Notes under the pieces: generated by a model | Databases searched by the model: none | What the model was told of the DNA's origin: nothing | The model's input: only the letters and a program-made list of their open reading frames with translations | DNA from: Oscillospiraceae bacterium | GTDB taxonomy: Bacteria > Bacillota > Clostridia > Oscillospirales > Acutalibacteraceae | Direction: 5' to 3' | DNA length: 64,000 nucleotides | Assembly (NCBI GenBank): GCA_031269595.1 | Contig: JAISYX010000053.1 | Span: 1-64,000 of the forward strand | Position numbers and translations under genes: made by a program | In this document: positions 43,693 to 53,101 of the stretch, one piece after another | How the letters are laid out: every line of letters starts with the position of its first letter | Position numbering within the stretch: position 1 is the stretch's first letter

Positions 43693-43723
43693 GGTAAGCT
43701 CTCCTTTGCGATTTATTGAAATA

Positions 43724-44626
43724 TCAATCGTTTTCTTCCTCGCTATTTGCTGCAAGCTTTTCCAGCAAAACCTCAACATTTTTTGCCTCTGAGTTTAAAT
43801 AAAACTTTTTGCCATTACATGTAAGAATCAGCAGCACACTTATTTTACCCGTGATTTTAATTTCGTCTATGTGCAGCTTGTAAACATTGCCAAAGCTTGT
43901 AGTGTAGTTAATGTGCTCGCCCTCTATTTCGATTCTAAAATTCTTAGCCTGTAAAAAGCCAAAAATGCCAATTGCGCCAAAGAGCATAGATAGAATGCAC
44001 AGCATCAGCTGTTCCGGCAGCTCTAAGCCCTCAGAAAAAATGAGCACCATAACACCTCCAATTGCACCCGCAAGCAAAACCAAGGAAGCCCAAAATTCTG
44101 ATTTAGCAATGGTAATCACATTGGATTTAGCCTTTGATTCTTTGGATGTAATAGACATGGGGTTCTCTGCAACCAACTCCAGCAGCCGCTCCCTATTTTT
44201 GGCGTATTCTAAAGGGATACGTTTTTTGCCGCATTGCAGTTTTACTCCGTATCTGGTATAGCCTTTAATGTAAATATCCTTTATTGCATATCGGCCTTTT
44301 GCGCCAAACTCGCCTCTATAGTTAATGTATTCGCCGTCTATCTCTATTCTATACAGATGCGCCATTACACAAAGGAGCACGCACATAGAATCGGCCGCCA
44401 GAAAGAAAAGTGACAGCCAAGCCTCATCTTCAGCTGCGGTAAATGCGCACAAAACAGCTATGGCGCAAATCCCCAATGAGCACACAAGCCCAGCCCAATA
44501 AAACCACACAGCATACCTAATAACATTAGGATTACTCTCTTTTCTAACACGGCAAATCCCCAAAATAAGCAGCACAGAGTTAATAAGCACACTAACCCCA
44601 ACAACAACAGCTTGCAACAAAGACAT
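43724..44626 (-). CDS. Membrane protein, paralogue 3 of 3 (DUF6560-like)
   Basis: About 300 residues from the ATG at 44626 (GGGAGGGG about 6 nt upstream). It has YRIEIDGEYINYRGEFGAKGRYAIKDIYIK and the second block IEIEGEHINYTTSFGNVYKLHIDEIKI, with EAKNVEVLLEKL at the end. It is the most diverged of the three and the first in the transcript. It lies 68 bp downstream of polC, so could receive read-through from the polC operon. Confidence 0.65.
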   Translation of the reverse strand: MSLLQAVVVGVSVLINSVLLILGICRVRKESNPNVIRYAVWFYWAGLVCSLGICAIAVLCAFTAAEDEAWLSLFFLAADSMCVLLCVMAHLYRIEIDGEYINYRGEFGAKGRYAIKDIYIKGYTRYGVKLQCGKKRIPLEYAKNRERLLELVAENPMSITSKESKAKSNVITIAKSEFWASLVLLAGAIGGVMVLIFSEGLELPEQLMLCILSMLFGAIGIFGFLQAKNFRIEIEGEHINYTTSFGNVYKLHIDEIKITGKISVLLILTCNGKKFYLNSEAKNVEVLLEKLAANSEEEND

Positions 44627-44660
44627 ACTAACCCCTCCCAAGTTTAAAATAAAAATAATT

Positions 44661-44695
44661 ACGAATTACGCACTACGAATTACGAATTACGAATT
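44661..44695. repeat. Tandem heptamer array (ACGAATT type) at the polC stop
   Basis: Five 7-mers: ACGAATT, ACGCACT, then ACGAATT three times. The last unit runs into the stop codon of polC (TAATTCG on the minus strand). A short relative lies at 42735-42748. Confidence 0.7.
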
Positions 44696-47600
44696 AAAAC
44701 AGCGTCAGCTGGCTGCTCACAGGCATAGACCCCAAGGCTCCCACCTCTGTTAGGGTATCTATTATAGAGCGTGATATTTTGCCCCGTATCTGCAAATCCT
44801 CCTTAGAGATAAAGCTGCCGTACTGCTCCCTTGCGGCCTTAAGCTTTGCGGCGGCGTTCTCTCCCAAGCCTTTGACAGCCGAGAAGGGCAGGCGTATTTT
44901 GCCGTTTTCAATAAGATAGCGTGAGGCATCGGATTTATACAAATCCACGCACAGGAACTCCACACCCCTTGCAAGGGCCTCGTTTGCCACTTGCAGGCTT
45001 GCAAGCATGTCCTGCTCTGTTGCGGTGGCCTGTTTGCCCATGGCCGAAATATCGGCTATGCGGCGTTTGACTGCCTCCCTACCTTTAACCACCGCCTCGG
45101 CGTCAAATTCGCCGTTACGCACGGTAAAATAGGCGGCGTAGTACTCCAGCATATGATAAACCTTGTACCAGCCAAGGCGCAGTGTGCCTATCATATAGGC
45201 GGCTGCGTGAGCCTTGGGGAACATGTACTTGATTTTAAAGCAGGAATCTATGTACCATTGTGGCACGCCGCAGGACTTCATCTGCTCCACCATCTCTTCG
45301 GTTAATAGCTTTTTTGCGTTGCCCTTGCGGACTATTTCCATGATTTTAAAGGCAAGTCCGTTTTCAAGCCCCTTGTGTATAAGATACACCATGATGTTAT
45401 CTCTTGTGCCTATAACCTCAGAGATTTTGCACTGTCCGCTCTCTATAAGCTCCTTAGCGTTGCCGTTGTACACGTCTGTGCCGTGAGAAAGGCCTGAGAC
45501 CTGGAGCAAATCAGAGAAGGTTGCCGGCCTTGTATCTATAAGCATATTGCGCACAAACTGAGTGCCCACCTCAGGGAGGGAGAAGGTGCCTGTCTGTGAA
45601 TCTATATCCTCAGGAGTAACTCCCAGAGCCTCAGTTGAGGTGAAGAGGCTCATCACCTTACTATCGCTCATGGGCACGGACATAACAGGCACGCCTGTTA
45701 GCTCCTCAAGATATTTATAGGTTGTTGGCACATCATGGCCAAGTATATCAAGCTTTAGTATGTTATCATGAATAGCGTGGAAGTCGAAATGTGTGGTTAT
45801 AGTGTCAGAATCCGTGTCGTCTGCGGGGTGCTGAACTGGGCAAAAGTCGTAAACATCCATATATTGAGGCACAACAACCATGCCCCCCGGGTGCTGTCCC
45901 GTGGTGCGCTTAACATCCATGCAGCCCCTTGCAAGCCGCTGTATCTCTGCATTGTGCAGCACAAGATTGTGCGCCTCTGCATACTTTAACACATAACCTA
46001 TGGCAGTCTTTTCCGCCACGGTAGAGATAGTACCCGCCTTAAAGACATTCTGTTTTCCAAATATCTTCTCTGTGTATTTATGGGCAAAGCTCTGGTACTC
46101 GCCGGAGAAGTTAAGGTCTATATCGGGTGCTTTTTCCCCCTTAAAGCCAAGGAAGGTCTCAAAGGGGATGTCGTGGCCGTCTCTGTTGTAGGGAGTTCCG
46201 CAGTGGGGGCAGTCCTTGGGCGGCAAATCAAAGCCTGAGCCGTATTCACCCTCCAAAAAGAACTCGCTGCTTCTGCAATTGGGGCAGATATAGTGCGGCG
46301 CAAGGGGATTAACCTCTGAAATACCCGCCATTGTAGCGGCAAAGGAAGAGCCTACAGAGCCTCTTGAACCCACCAGATAGCCATGCTCGACAGAATCTGC
46401 AACCAGCATTTGGGCTGTCATGTACATAACAGAAAAGCCGTTGCCTATTATTGAATCCAGCTCACGGCTAAGCCTCTTTTCAACCACCTCAGGCAGCTCC
46501 GGATTGCCGTAAACCTCACGTGCTCTTTCAAAGCAGATACGCCGCAAATCCTCATCTGAGCTATCAATTTTAGGCGGGAAGGTGCCCTCGGGAATAGGCC
46601 TGATGAACTCCGCCATGTCGGCGATTTTGTTGGTGTTTTCCACCACAACCTCATAGGCCTTTTCCTCGCCGAGATATGCAAACTCCCGCAGCATCTCATC
46701 GGTATTTCGGAAGTACAGCGGCGGCTGAGTATCGGCATCCTTATAGCCCATACCGTATTCCAAAATGCGGCGATAAACCTCGTCCTCTGCATCCATAAAG
46801 TGCACGTCACAGGTGGCGCACACGGGTATATTCAGCTTTTCACCAAGGGCGACTATCCTGCGGTTCAGCTCACGCAGCTCTTCCTCTCCGCTCACCTTTT
46901 GGTCACGCACCATGAAGGAGTTGTTGCCTATGGGCTGTATTTCGAGGAAGTCATATTGCCTTGCTACGGCCTCAATTTCCGCCTCCGGCTTGCCGCTGAA
47001 TATGGCCTGAAACAGCTCGCCTGCCTCGCAGGCACTTCCCAGAATAAGCCCCTCCCTGTACTTTTCAAGCTCACTTCTGGGAATTTTAGGCTTGCCGTGG
47101 AAGTATTCCAAATGGGATTTAGAAACCAGCTTATACAGGTTTTTAAGTCCCACCATGTTTTTAACAAGTATAATTTGATGATACGCCTTAAGCTTGGCAG
47201 GATTGGCCGCTGTAAGGCTTGTGTTAATTTGATTGACCCTCTCAACCCCAAATTCCTCCCGCATTTTTTCGCACATTATAACAAAGATTCTGGCCAGAGC
47301 GTCGGAATCATCCACTGCCCTATGGTGGTTAAAGGGCGGGACACCCAAGTGCTTTGCAACGGAATCCAGCTTGTGCTTTTTTAATTCAGGGTACATAGAG
47401 CGGCTAAGCCCTACAGTATCAACGGCTGTAAAGCTAAATTCAACGCCCTGCCTCTCGCAGGCCATTTTTATAAAGGTAGTGTCAAAATCCGCATTGTGAG
47501 CCACCAGCACAGGATTTTCACCGCAAAAGGCTATGAATTCACGCAATGCCTCCCCCTCTAAGGGGGCATTTGCCACCATAGAATTTGTTATGCCTGTAAG

Positions 47601-49073
47601 CTCGGTTATAAGGGCAGGAATGGGCTTTTGCGGGTTGACAAAGGTGCTTAAACGCTCCCGCTCTACCCCGTCACGCAGCTTAACTGCGCCTATTTCTGTT
47701 ATTCTCTCGGTGCGGGCATTAAGGCCTGTGGTCTCTAAATCAAACACTATGTACTCACCGTTTATGGGCGAATCGCTCTCACCCTTAACCGATTTGCTGC
47801 TGTCATCCACATAATATGCTTCAAGGCCAAATATAACCTTGATTTCATCATCCTTGCCCTGGTGCTTGAGCATTGCATTCATAGCATCGGGATAGGCCTG
47901 CAAAACCCCGTGGTCGGTAACGGCTATGGCCTTGTGCCCCCAGGAGCAGGCACGCTCTATTAAATCCTTAACCTGAGTCATGCCGTCCATCATGCTCATT
48001 TTAGTGTGCAGATGCAGCTCAACCCTTTTAACAGAGGCGTTATCACGCTTTTGCTTCTTCTTAACCACAGCAAGATTTCTAGCTCTTATGCAGTATTCAC
48101 GTGCGTATTTATCGTTCTCATACTCCCCGCTAAGCAGGACATACATGCCGTTTTTAAGCTCGTCCACAGCCTCCTGCTGGCTCACCTTTACTATCATTTT
48201 AATTGTATTTGAATTGGTATTATCTGTAATATTAAAGGTGACAATTATGTACTTTTCGGTTTTGGTTAGCTTCTTTTCCAGCCCGAATATCTCACCGCAA
48301 ACGGTTATAGAGCCTATATCAGGCTGAACATCTGCCAAGCGCACGGGCTTTTCCTTGGGCATTTTGCCAAAGAGCACTATGCTGCCCTCGTCAATATATG
48401 GCAAATCGGCAGAGGTATATGCACCGCCGCCGCTGTATTCCTGCTTTTTGTAGGCCTCGTTGGGCATAAATTTTTTGGGAGCGGCGGGCTTCCTTTTAGG
48501 CTCTGCAGGCGGCCTTGACACTAAGCCTGCGGTTTTTGCAGATTGCAGCGGGGGCGCAAATTCAGGCCTGTTAATTTGCTCAGAATTAACCGCCGTTACT
48601 CCCGTTAGCTCCACCTTTAAATTAACCCCAAAGCGTGAGCTGATGAGCCTTTCAAACCTCTCACAAAACTTAGAGGCCTGCAAGAGCGAAGCCCCGCCGT
48701 TCTTTAGCTCCAGGCTCAGCACTCCATTCTCAAGGGAGTGCTCGCAGCCGTTTAATGTACCGTTAACTGTGGGGATAGTTTCACGTGCAAGCTCAATTAA
48801 ATCGGGCACATATTCACAGGTAAAGGGCACGTCCTTAAAGCGGGGCTTAAGGTGTGCACTAACAAGGCCATAGGCGGCGGCGATAGCCTCCTCGGCCTGT
48901 TTAAGCTCCTTTGGCGGGACATAGGAGGCAAATTCAGCATCCACATCCAGCTCGCTTTGATTATGTATTAAGTTTAATTTGATAACGCAGCTGTTACTTA
49001 AAACAGCTGCGCAACCATCCTTGAAGGCTTTTTCAAAAAATTGTGGTACGGATTTAGACATACTTGACACCAT
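44694..49073 (-). CDS. polC: DNA polymerase III alpha subunit, Gram-positive type (PolC)
   Basis: PolC is the main replicative polymerase with built-in 3'-5' proofreading. The 1459-residue protein has an N-terminal region, an OB-fold (PDIGSITVCGEIFG), a PHP domain (VELHLHTKMSMMDGMTQ) interrupted by the DEDD exonuclease (VFDLETTGLNARTERITEIGA), and the catalytic core with a zinc motif (CPNCRSSEF, CPHCGTPY) and PDIDLNFSGEYQ. Length and order fit PolC. Two in-frame starts, 49073 (in the leader element) and 49061 (MSKSVPQ), have no good ribosome binding site. It is last in the pyrH operon, as usual in Gram-positive bacteria. Confidence 0.97.
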   Translation of the reverse strand: MVSSMSKSVPQFFEKAFKDGCAAVLSNSCVIKLNLIHNQSELDVDAEFASYVPPKELKQAEEAIAAAYGLVSAHLKPRFKDVPFTCEYVPDLIELARETIPTVNGTLNGCEHSLENGVLSLELKNGGASLLQASKFCERFERLISSRFGVNLKVELTGVTAVNSEQINRPEFAPPLQSAKTAGLVSRPPAEPKRKPAAPKKFMPNEAYKKQEYSGGGAYTSADLPYIDEGSIVLFGKMPKEKPVRLADVQPDIGSITVCGEIFGLEKKLTKTEKYIIVTFNITDNTNSNTIKMIVKVSQQEAVDELKNGMYVLLSGEYENDKYAREYCIRARNLAVVKKKQKRDNASVKRVELHLHTKMSMMDGMTQVKDLIERACSWGHKAIAVTDHGVLQAYPDAMNAMLKHQGKDDEIKVIFGLEAYYVDDSSKSVKGESDSPINGEYIVFDLETTGLNARTERITEIGAVKLRDGVERERLSTFVNPQKPIPALITELTGITNSMVANAPLEGEALREFIAFCGENPVLVAHNADFDTTFIKMACERQGVEFSFTAVDTVGLSRSMYPELKKHKLDSVAKHLGVPPFNHHRAVDDSDALARIFVIMCEKMREEFGVERVNQINTSLTAANPAKLKAYHQIILVKNMVGLKNLYKLVSKSHLEYFHGKPKIPRSELEKYREGLILGSACEAGELFQAIFSGKPEAEIEAVARQYDFLEIQPIGNNSFMVRDQKVSGEEELRELNRRIVALGEKLNIPVCATCDVHFMDAEDEVYRRILEYGMGYKDADTQPPLYFRNTDEMLREFAYLGEEKAYEVVVENTNKIADMAEFIRPIPEGTFPPKIDSSDEDLRRICFERAREVYGNPELPEVVEKRLSRELDSIIGNGFSVMYMTAQMLVADSVEHGYLVGSRGSVGSSFAATMAGISEVNPLAPHYICPNCRSSEFFLEGEYGSGFDLPPKDCPHCGTPYNRDGHDIPFETFLGFKGEKAPDIDLNFSGEYQSFAHKYTEKIFGKQNVFKAGTISTVAEKTAIGYVLKYAEAHNLVLHNAEIQRLARGCMDVKRTTGQHPGGMVVVPQYMDVYDFCPVQHPADDTDSDTITTHFDFHAIHDNILKLDILGHDVPTTYKYLEELTGVPVMSVPMSDSKVMSLFTSTEALGVTPEDIDSQTGTFSLPEVGTQFVRNMLIDTRPATFSDLLQVSGLSHGTDVYNGNAKELIESGQCKISEVIGTRDNIMVYLIHKGLENGLAFKIMEIVRKGNAKKLLTEEMVEQMKSCGVPQWYIDSCFKIKYMFPKAHAAAYMIGTLRLGWYKVYHMLEYYAAYFTVRNGEFDAEAVVKGREAVKRRIADISAMGKQATATEQDMLASLQVANEALARGVEFLCVDLYKSDASRYLIENGKIRLPFSAVKGLGENAAAKLKAAREQYGSFISKEDLQIRGKISRSIIDTLTEVGALGSMPVSSQLTLF

Positions 49074-49153
49074 GTGTCAGAGAGCCCGCACACAAAACAT
49101 TATTAAAAATATTTTGCTGGCTTCCTGCGCCCTTTCTCGGTTCTTTTTTAACC
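49066..49153 (-). repeat. Start-codon-abutting leader element, copy A
   Basis: The clearest copy. On the minus strand: GGTTAAAAAAGAACC, GAGAAAGGGCGCAGGAAGCC, AGCAAAATATTTTTAA, then TTTTGTGTGCGGGCTCTCT and GACACATGGTGTC. It lies between the 154-residue gene and polC. AGGAG occurs just before the element, about 80 nt from the start codon. An open frame (VKKEPRKGAGSQQNIFNN...) crosses it and stops within the polC start. Confidence 0.8.
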
Positions 49154-49164
49154 TTCTCCTCTTT

Positions 49165-49629
49165 TTATATTAAGACGGCACGAACCGAATCAGCCTTGCA
49201 AATGCCGCTCCAATTAAGGGCGTTGAGCCTGTTGCAAAGCAGTTCAAACACCTCAAGTGCCGCCTTGGAGTTACCTTCATATTGATTGCAAAAGTCAGCA
49301 CATAAGGCCTCATATTTATAGTAAAGCTCTTGGTGCTTGCTTTTGAGAAGCTCATAATCAGCTTCAATTATGCCGTTTTGGGTTTCAAATGTAATTTCAG
49401 CAGGAAAGGGATATTCTTCCTCACCGCATTTTAATATTATCTTTTGCAAGGCTGTTTTATTACACAGCTTTTTGGCAAGCTCTGTAATAACCTCAATGCT
49501 AACCCCGGCTAATTCCTCGCTTATGTTCTCACTTGGCCCTGAGGCATTAAGCAGCTCTTCAACTGCCGCTATATCGCCCTTTAGCTGCTTAAGCTGTATT
49601 AATGACTTGACTATACTTAATACACCCAA
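49165..49629 (-). CDS. Hypothetical 154-residue protein in the pyrH-polC operon
   Basis: No family recognised. It is mostly helical: VKSLIQLKQLKGDIAAVEELLNA at the N-terminus, a short possible beta region (KCGEEEYPFPAEITFE) and a helical C-terminal half. No signal peptide or membrane segment. The start is TTG at 49629 with AAAGGAG about 8 nt upstream. It lies 12 bp after ispG, in the place where many Bacillota have proS. A role linked to replication or isoprenoid synthesis cannot be inferred from position alone. Confidence 0.6.
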   Translation of the reverse strand: MGVLSIVKSLIQLKQLKGDIAAVEELLNASGPSENISEELAGVSIEVITELAKKLCNKTALQKIILKCGEEEYPFPAEITFETQNGIIEADYELLKSKHQELYYKYEALCADFCNQYEGNSKAALEVFELLCNRLNALNWSGICKADSVRAVLI

Positions 49630-49641
49630 TGTAATACTCCT

Positions 49642-50706
49642 TTACTGTGCGTCCGGAATAAGCGCAACTTCCTTCAGCAAGGCCTCCAGAAGCTGCGCTT
49701 CCTCCACCCTGCGGATTATCTCGCCCTTTTTAAAAATCAGGCCGCCGCCCTTGCCTGCTGCTATGCCTATATCGGCCTCCTGTGCCTCCCCCGGGCCGTT
49801 TACTGCGCAGCCCATTATTGCCACAGTTATCTCCTTGTGCACGTCACGCAGAGCCTCCTGTGCCCTGTTTGCAAGGGAGATAAGGTCAATTTGCGTGCGT
49901 CCGCAGGTGGGACAGCTAACAAAGGTGATTCCGCCCCTGCTCATGCCCAGAGCGGCCAGTATATCCCGCCCTGCGGCCACCTCCTTGAGAGGTTCGGCTG
50001 TTAGCGACACCCTAAGGGTTTCGCCTATGCCATCGGCCAAAAGCGAGCCTATGCCAATCGCAGATTTAACCACGCCCATGTGCTCTGTGCCCGCCTCTGT
50101 AACGCCCAAATGCAGGGGATATTCGCAGGAGGCGGCGGTTAACCTGTAGGCCTCTATCATGTTTTTAACATTAGAGGATTTTATTGATAGTACTATGCTG
50201 TTAAAATCAAACTTTTCTAAAAGTGAGGCATGGTACAGCGCACTCTCGCAGAGTGCCGCCGCCGTAGGATGTCCGTGCCTTGCCAGAATCTCCTTTTCAA
50301 CAGAGCCGGAGTTTACGCCTATCCTAATGGGGATATTCCTAGCTAAGCAGGCCTTGGCCACAGCCTTAACCCTATCCTCACTGCCTATATTGCCCGGGTT
50401 TATGCGGATTTTATCCACGCCCGCAGCAACGCACTCCAGTGCTATTTTATAATCAAAGTGAATATCTGCGACAATAGGAAGCTTAACCGCCTCCTTTAGT
50501 GCATAGATAAGCTTGACAGCTGCTAAATCCGGCACAGCCGTGCGGATAATATCGCAGCCTGCACGCTCAAGCTCTAGGGCCTGAGCCACGTTCCCTGCAA
50601 TATCATTTGCAGGAATATTAAGCATAGATTGCACCGAAACAGGCGCACCGCCGCCAATTGTAAGTGTTCCTGCGTTTATTGAGCGTGACTTTCTGATATG
50701 AACCAC
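49642..50706 (-). CDS. ispG: 4-hydroxy-3-methylbut-2-enyl-diphosphate synthase
   Basis: IspG is the iron-sulfur enzyme that converts MEcPP to HMBPP in the MEP isoprenoid pathway. The 354-residue protein shows SRSINAGTLTIGGGAPVSVQSM, RINPGNIGSEDRV, SCPTCGRTQID and MGCAVNGPGEAQEADIGIA; the Cys residues in the last two bind the 4Fe-4S cluster. The pathway's dxr lies two genes upstream, and uppS uses its products. Confidence 0.96.
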   Translation of the reverse strand: MVHIRKSRSINAGTLTIGGGAPVSVQSMLNIPANDIAGNVAQALELERAGCDIIRTAVPDLAAVKLIYALKEAVKLPIVADIHFDYKIALECVAAGVDKIRINPGNIGSEDRVKAVAKACLARNIPIRIGVNSGSVEKEILARHGHPTAAALCESALYHASLLEKFDFNSIVLSIKSSNVKNMIEAYRLTAASCEYPLHLGVTEAGTEHMGVVKSAIGIGSLLADGIGETLRVSLTAEPLKEVAAGRDILAALGMSRGGITFVSCPTCGRTQIDLISLANRAQEALRDVHKEITVAIMGCAVNGPGEAQEADIGIAAGKGGGLIFKKGEIIRRVEEAQLLEALLKEVALIPDAQ

Positions 50707-50728
50707 CTCGGTTATAGTGTAATATTTG

Positions 50729-51922
50729 TTACTTAAACAGGTGAATAATATCTTTAAAGGTTACAAGTAAAATAAGAACCATTAACAGGGCAAAGCCTAT
50801 AAAGTGAATCATGCCCTCATTTTTAATGGGCTTGCACCGTATGCCCTCAATAATAAGGAAGAGCAGCCTGCCTCCGTCCAGTGCGGGAATAGGCAGCAGG
50901 TTCATCACTCCCAAATTAACCGTGATAATCGCAAGGATATTTAATACAGTGTTCATTGAATTGGCAAAGGCCTTGCCAAAGCCGCCCTCGCTCATGCCGG
51001 CCTGATAGCTCTGGGAGGTTGCCTGTGTCATGCCCTCGGCTATGCCCACAGGGCCGGATACCGAGGTTGCGCTAAGCCTGCCCGTTATAAGCCGGAACAG
51101 AGTTTCATAAACACTGCGTGTGTATGATATTGTGTTATTGAAGGTTTGAGAGATAAATGAGCCAAAGGTTTTGGGGATACCTTCAACATAAAAATCTACA
51201 ATCGTCACCTTGCCCCATTTAGGTGTTTGCTCTGTTTTAAAGGACAATTGCTTAAGGTTAAGCTTTTTGCCGTCACGCACAACCTTAAAATCCATGGGCT
51301 TGCCTGCGTCCATTTGAAGGGACATGCCTAAATCTTGAGCACAGTAAACACTATAGCCGTTAACGGCTATAATTTTATCGCCCACCTGCAAGCCGCCCTC
51401 TGCGTTGCTCACAGCACCCTTACCAAAGCCGGCAATAATGGTGGAGGTATATGCTTCCTTCTCCTGAGCGGTAACTACGCCCATTAAAACAAAGCCCAAA
51501 AGTATATTTAAAACAGCCCCCGCCGCCAGAATAATAGCACGCTGCCATATCTTTTTATTGCAAAAAGCCCGTGGAAAAACCTCAAGATATTTAGGCCCTG
51601 TCGTCTCCTCAGCTTTTGCCTTTTTTTCGGCCTCCTTAGGAGTATCGGAAGCCTCTTCCTCATCTACCTGCCCTGAGGGGGAGTCCTCGCCCTCCATATA
51701 ACAGGCACCGCCAATGGGGAAAAGCTTGAGGGTATACAGAGTTTCTTTGCCCTGATATTTTAAAATTTTAGGCCCCATGCCTATAGCAAACTCATTAACC
51801 TTGACATCGCAGGCCTTTGCGGCAAAAAAGTGCCCAAGCTCATGTATTACAATAATGAGCAAAAACAGAATCACGGATATAACTGCTATTAGGATAGTCA
51901 TGAAAACTGATATATCAATCAC
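50729..51922 (-). CDS. rseP: Site-2 metalloprotease RseP/RasP
   Basis: RseP cleaves membrane-bound substrates such as anti-sigma factors and signal-peptide remnants. The 397-residue protein has the zinc motif VIHELGHFFAAKA in the first membrane helix, an inserted Glu/Lys-rich loop (about 75-110), a PDZ domain (about 170-250) and the third metal ligand in NLLPIPALDGGRL. The final helices are membrane-spanning. The start is ATG at 51922, 6 bp after dxr. Confidence 0.95.
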   Translation of the reverse strand: MIDISVFMTILIAVISVILFLLIIVIHELGHFFAAKACDVKVNEFAIGMGPKILKYQGKETLYTLKLFPIGGACYMEGEDSPSGQVDEEEASDTPKEAEKKAKAEETTGPKYLEVFPRAFCNKKIWQRAIILAAGAVLNILLGFVLMGVVTAQEKEAYTSTIIAGFGKGAVSNAEGGLQVGDKIIAVNGYSVYCAQDLGMSLQMDAGKPMDFKVVRDGKKLNLKQLSFKTEQTPKWGKVTIVDFYVEGIPKTFGSFISQTFNNTISYTRSVYETLFRLITGRLSATSVSGPVGIAEGMTQATSQSYQAGMSEGGFGKAFANSMNTVLNILAIITVNLGVMNLLPIPALDGGRLLFLIIEGIRCKPIKNEGMIHFIGFALLMVLILLVTFKDIIHLFK

Positions 51923-51928
51923 CTCAAT

Positions 51929-53083
51929 CTAATTTTTGAAAAGCGCATATTTTACTTCTTTTCTGGAGGCTTCATCCACCGCCAGCACGTCCTCTAGTGT
52001 AAAGCTGCCGCTGCGGCCGCATTTTTCCATTGCCTCGGCCACCAGCTCAGGGATTTGCAAAAAGTCTATTTTATCCTGCAAAAACAGGGCAACAGCCTCT
52101 TCATTTGCGCTGTTGGCCGCTGCGGGATACAAGCCGCCCCTTGTTATTGCCTCCCTGCACAGGGGCAAGCAGGCAAACGCAGCATCATCAGGAGGGTAAA
52201 AGCTAAGCCTGCCTATTGCGGCTAAATCCAGCTCTGCTGCGGGTGAGGGGTATCTTTGCGGCCATGTCAGTGCATATTGTATTGGAATGCGCATATCCGG
52301 CAGCCCCAGCTGAGCCAGCACGGAACTGTCTGCAAACTCCACAAGGGAATGTATAATACTCTCCCTATGTACCACAACATCTATCTTTTCCTGGGGCAAG
52401 CCAAAAAGCCAGACGGCCTCTATAACCTCCAGGCCTTTGTTCATCATGCTTGCAGAATCTATGGTTATCTTTGCGCCCATATCCCAATTGGGGTGCTTTA
52501 GAGCCTGTTCCTTTTTAACACCTGCGAGCTCTGCTCTGCTGCGGCCAAAAAAGGGGCCGCCTGAGGCTGTGAGTATGATTTTTTTAAGCTCCTTGGGGCT
52601 GTTTAGCCCTTGCAAGCACTGGAATATAGCCGAATGCTCGCTGTCCACAGGCAAAATTTTAACGCCCTTGGCCTTTGCCGCCTCCATAACTATGCCGCCG
52701 CCTGCAACCAAGGTCTCCTTATTGGCCAGAGCCACATCCTTGCCCGCTGCAATTGCGGCAAGTGTGGGCTTAAGCCCCACCATTCCCACAACAGAGTTGA
52801 GCACTATGTCCGCCTCTTCAATAGCGGCCAAATGGAGAAAGCCCTCCATGCCCTCAAGGATTTTTGTGGACAAATCGGCTGTTTTGATTTTAAGACCTTG
52901 CGCCGCCTCATGATTCATAACAGCGGCATAGGCCGGCTTAAATTGCCTTATTTGTGCCTCCAGCAGCTCAATGTTAACATTGGAGGAAAGGCCGCAAACT
53001 CTTAGCCCCAGCTTGCTTGCCACCTCAAGAGCCTGCACGCCTATAGAGCCTGTTGAGCCTAGAATTGAAATTGTCTTATTCAT
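51929..53083 (-). CDS. dxr: 1-deoxy-D-xylulose-5-phosphate reductoisomerase
   Basis: Dxr makes MEP, the first committed step of the non-mevalonate pathway, using NADPH. The 384-residue protein has the Rossmann motif ILGSTGSIGVQAL, ALANKETLVAGG, the metal and substrate region PVDSEHSAIFQCL and TASGGPFFGRS, and MMNKGLEVIEA. DXS is not in the window. It lies 18 bp after cdsA. Confidence 0.96.
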   Translation of the reverse strand: MNKTISILGSTGSIGVQALEVASKLGLRVCGLSSNVNIELLEAQIRQFKPAYAAVMNHEAAQGLKIKTADLSTKILEGMEGFLHLAAIEEADIVLNSVVGMVGLKPTLAAIAAGKDVALANKETLVAGGGIVMEAAKAKGVKILPVDSEHSAIFQCLQGLNSPKELKKIILTASGGPFFGRSRAELAGVKKEQALKHPNWDMGAKITIDSASMMNKGLEVIEAVWLFGLPQEKIDVVVHRESIIHSLVEFADSSVLAQLGLPDMRIPIQYALTWPQRYPSPAAELDLAAIGRLSFYPPDDAAFACLPLCREAITRGGLYPAAANSANEEAVALFLQDKIDFLQIPELVAEAMEKCGRSGSFTLEDVLAVDEASRKEVKYALFKN

Positions 53084-53101
53084 TAGTATTCACCTTGGGG
53101 G

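Noticed and set aside
44661-44695. CRISPR-like repeat array
   Set aside because: Units are only 7 nt, with no spacers and no cas genes.
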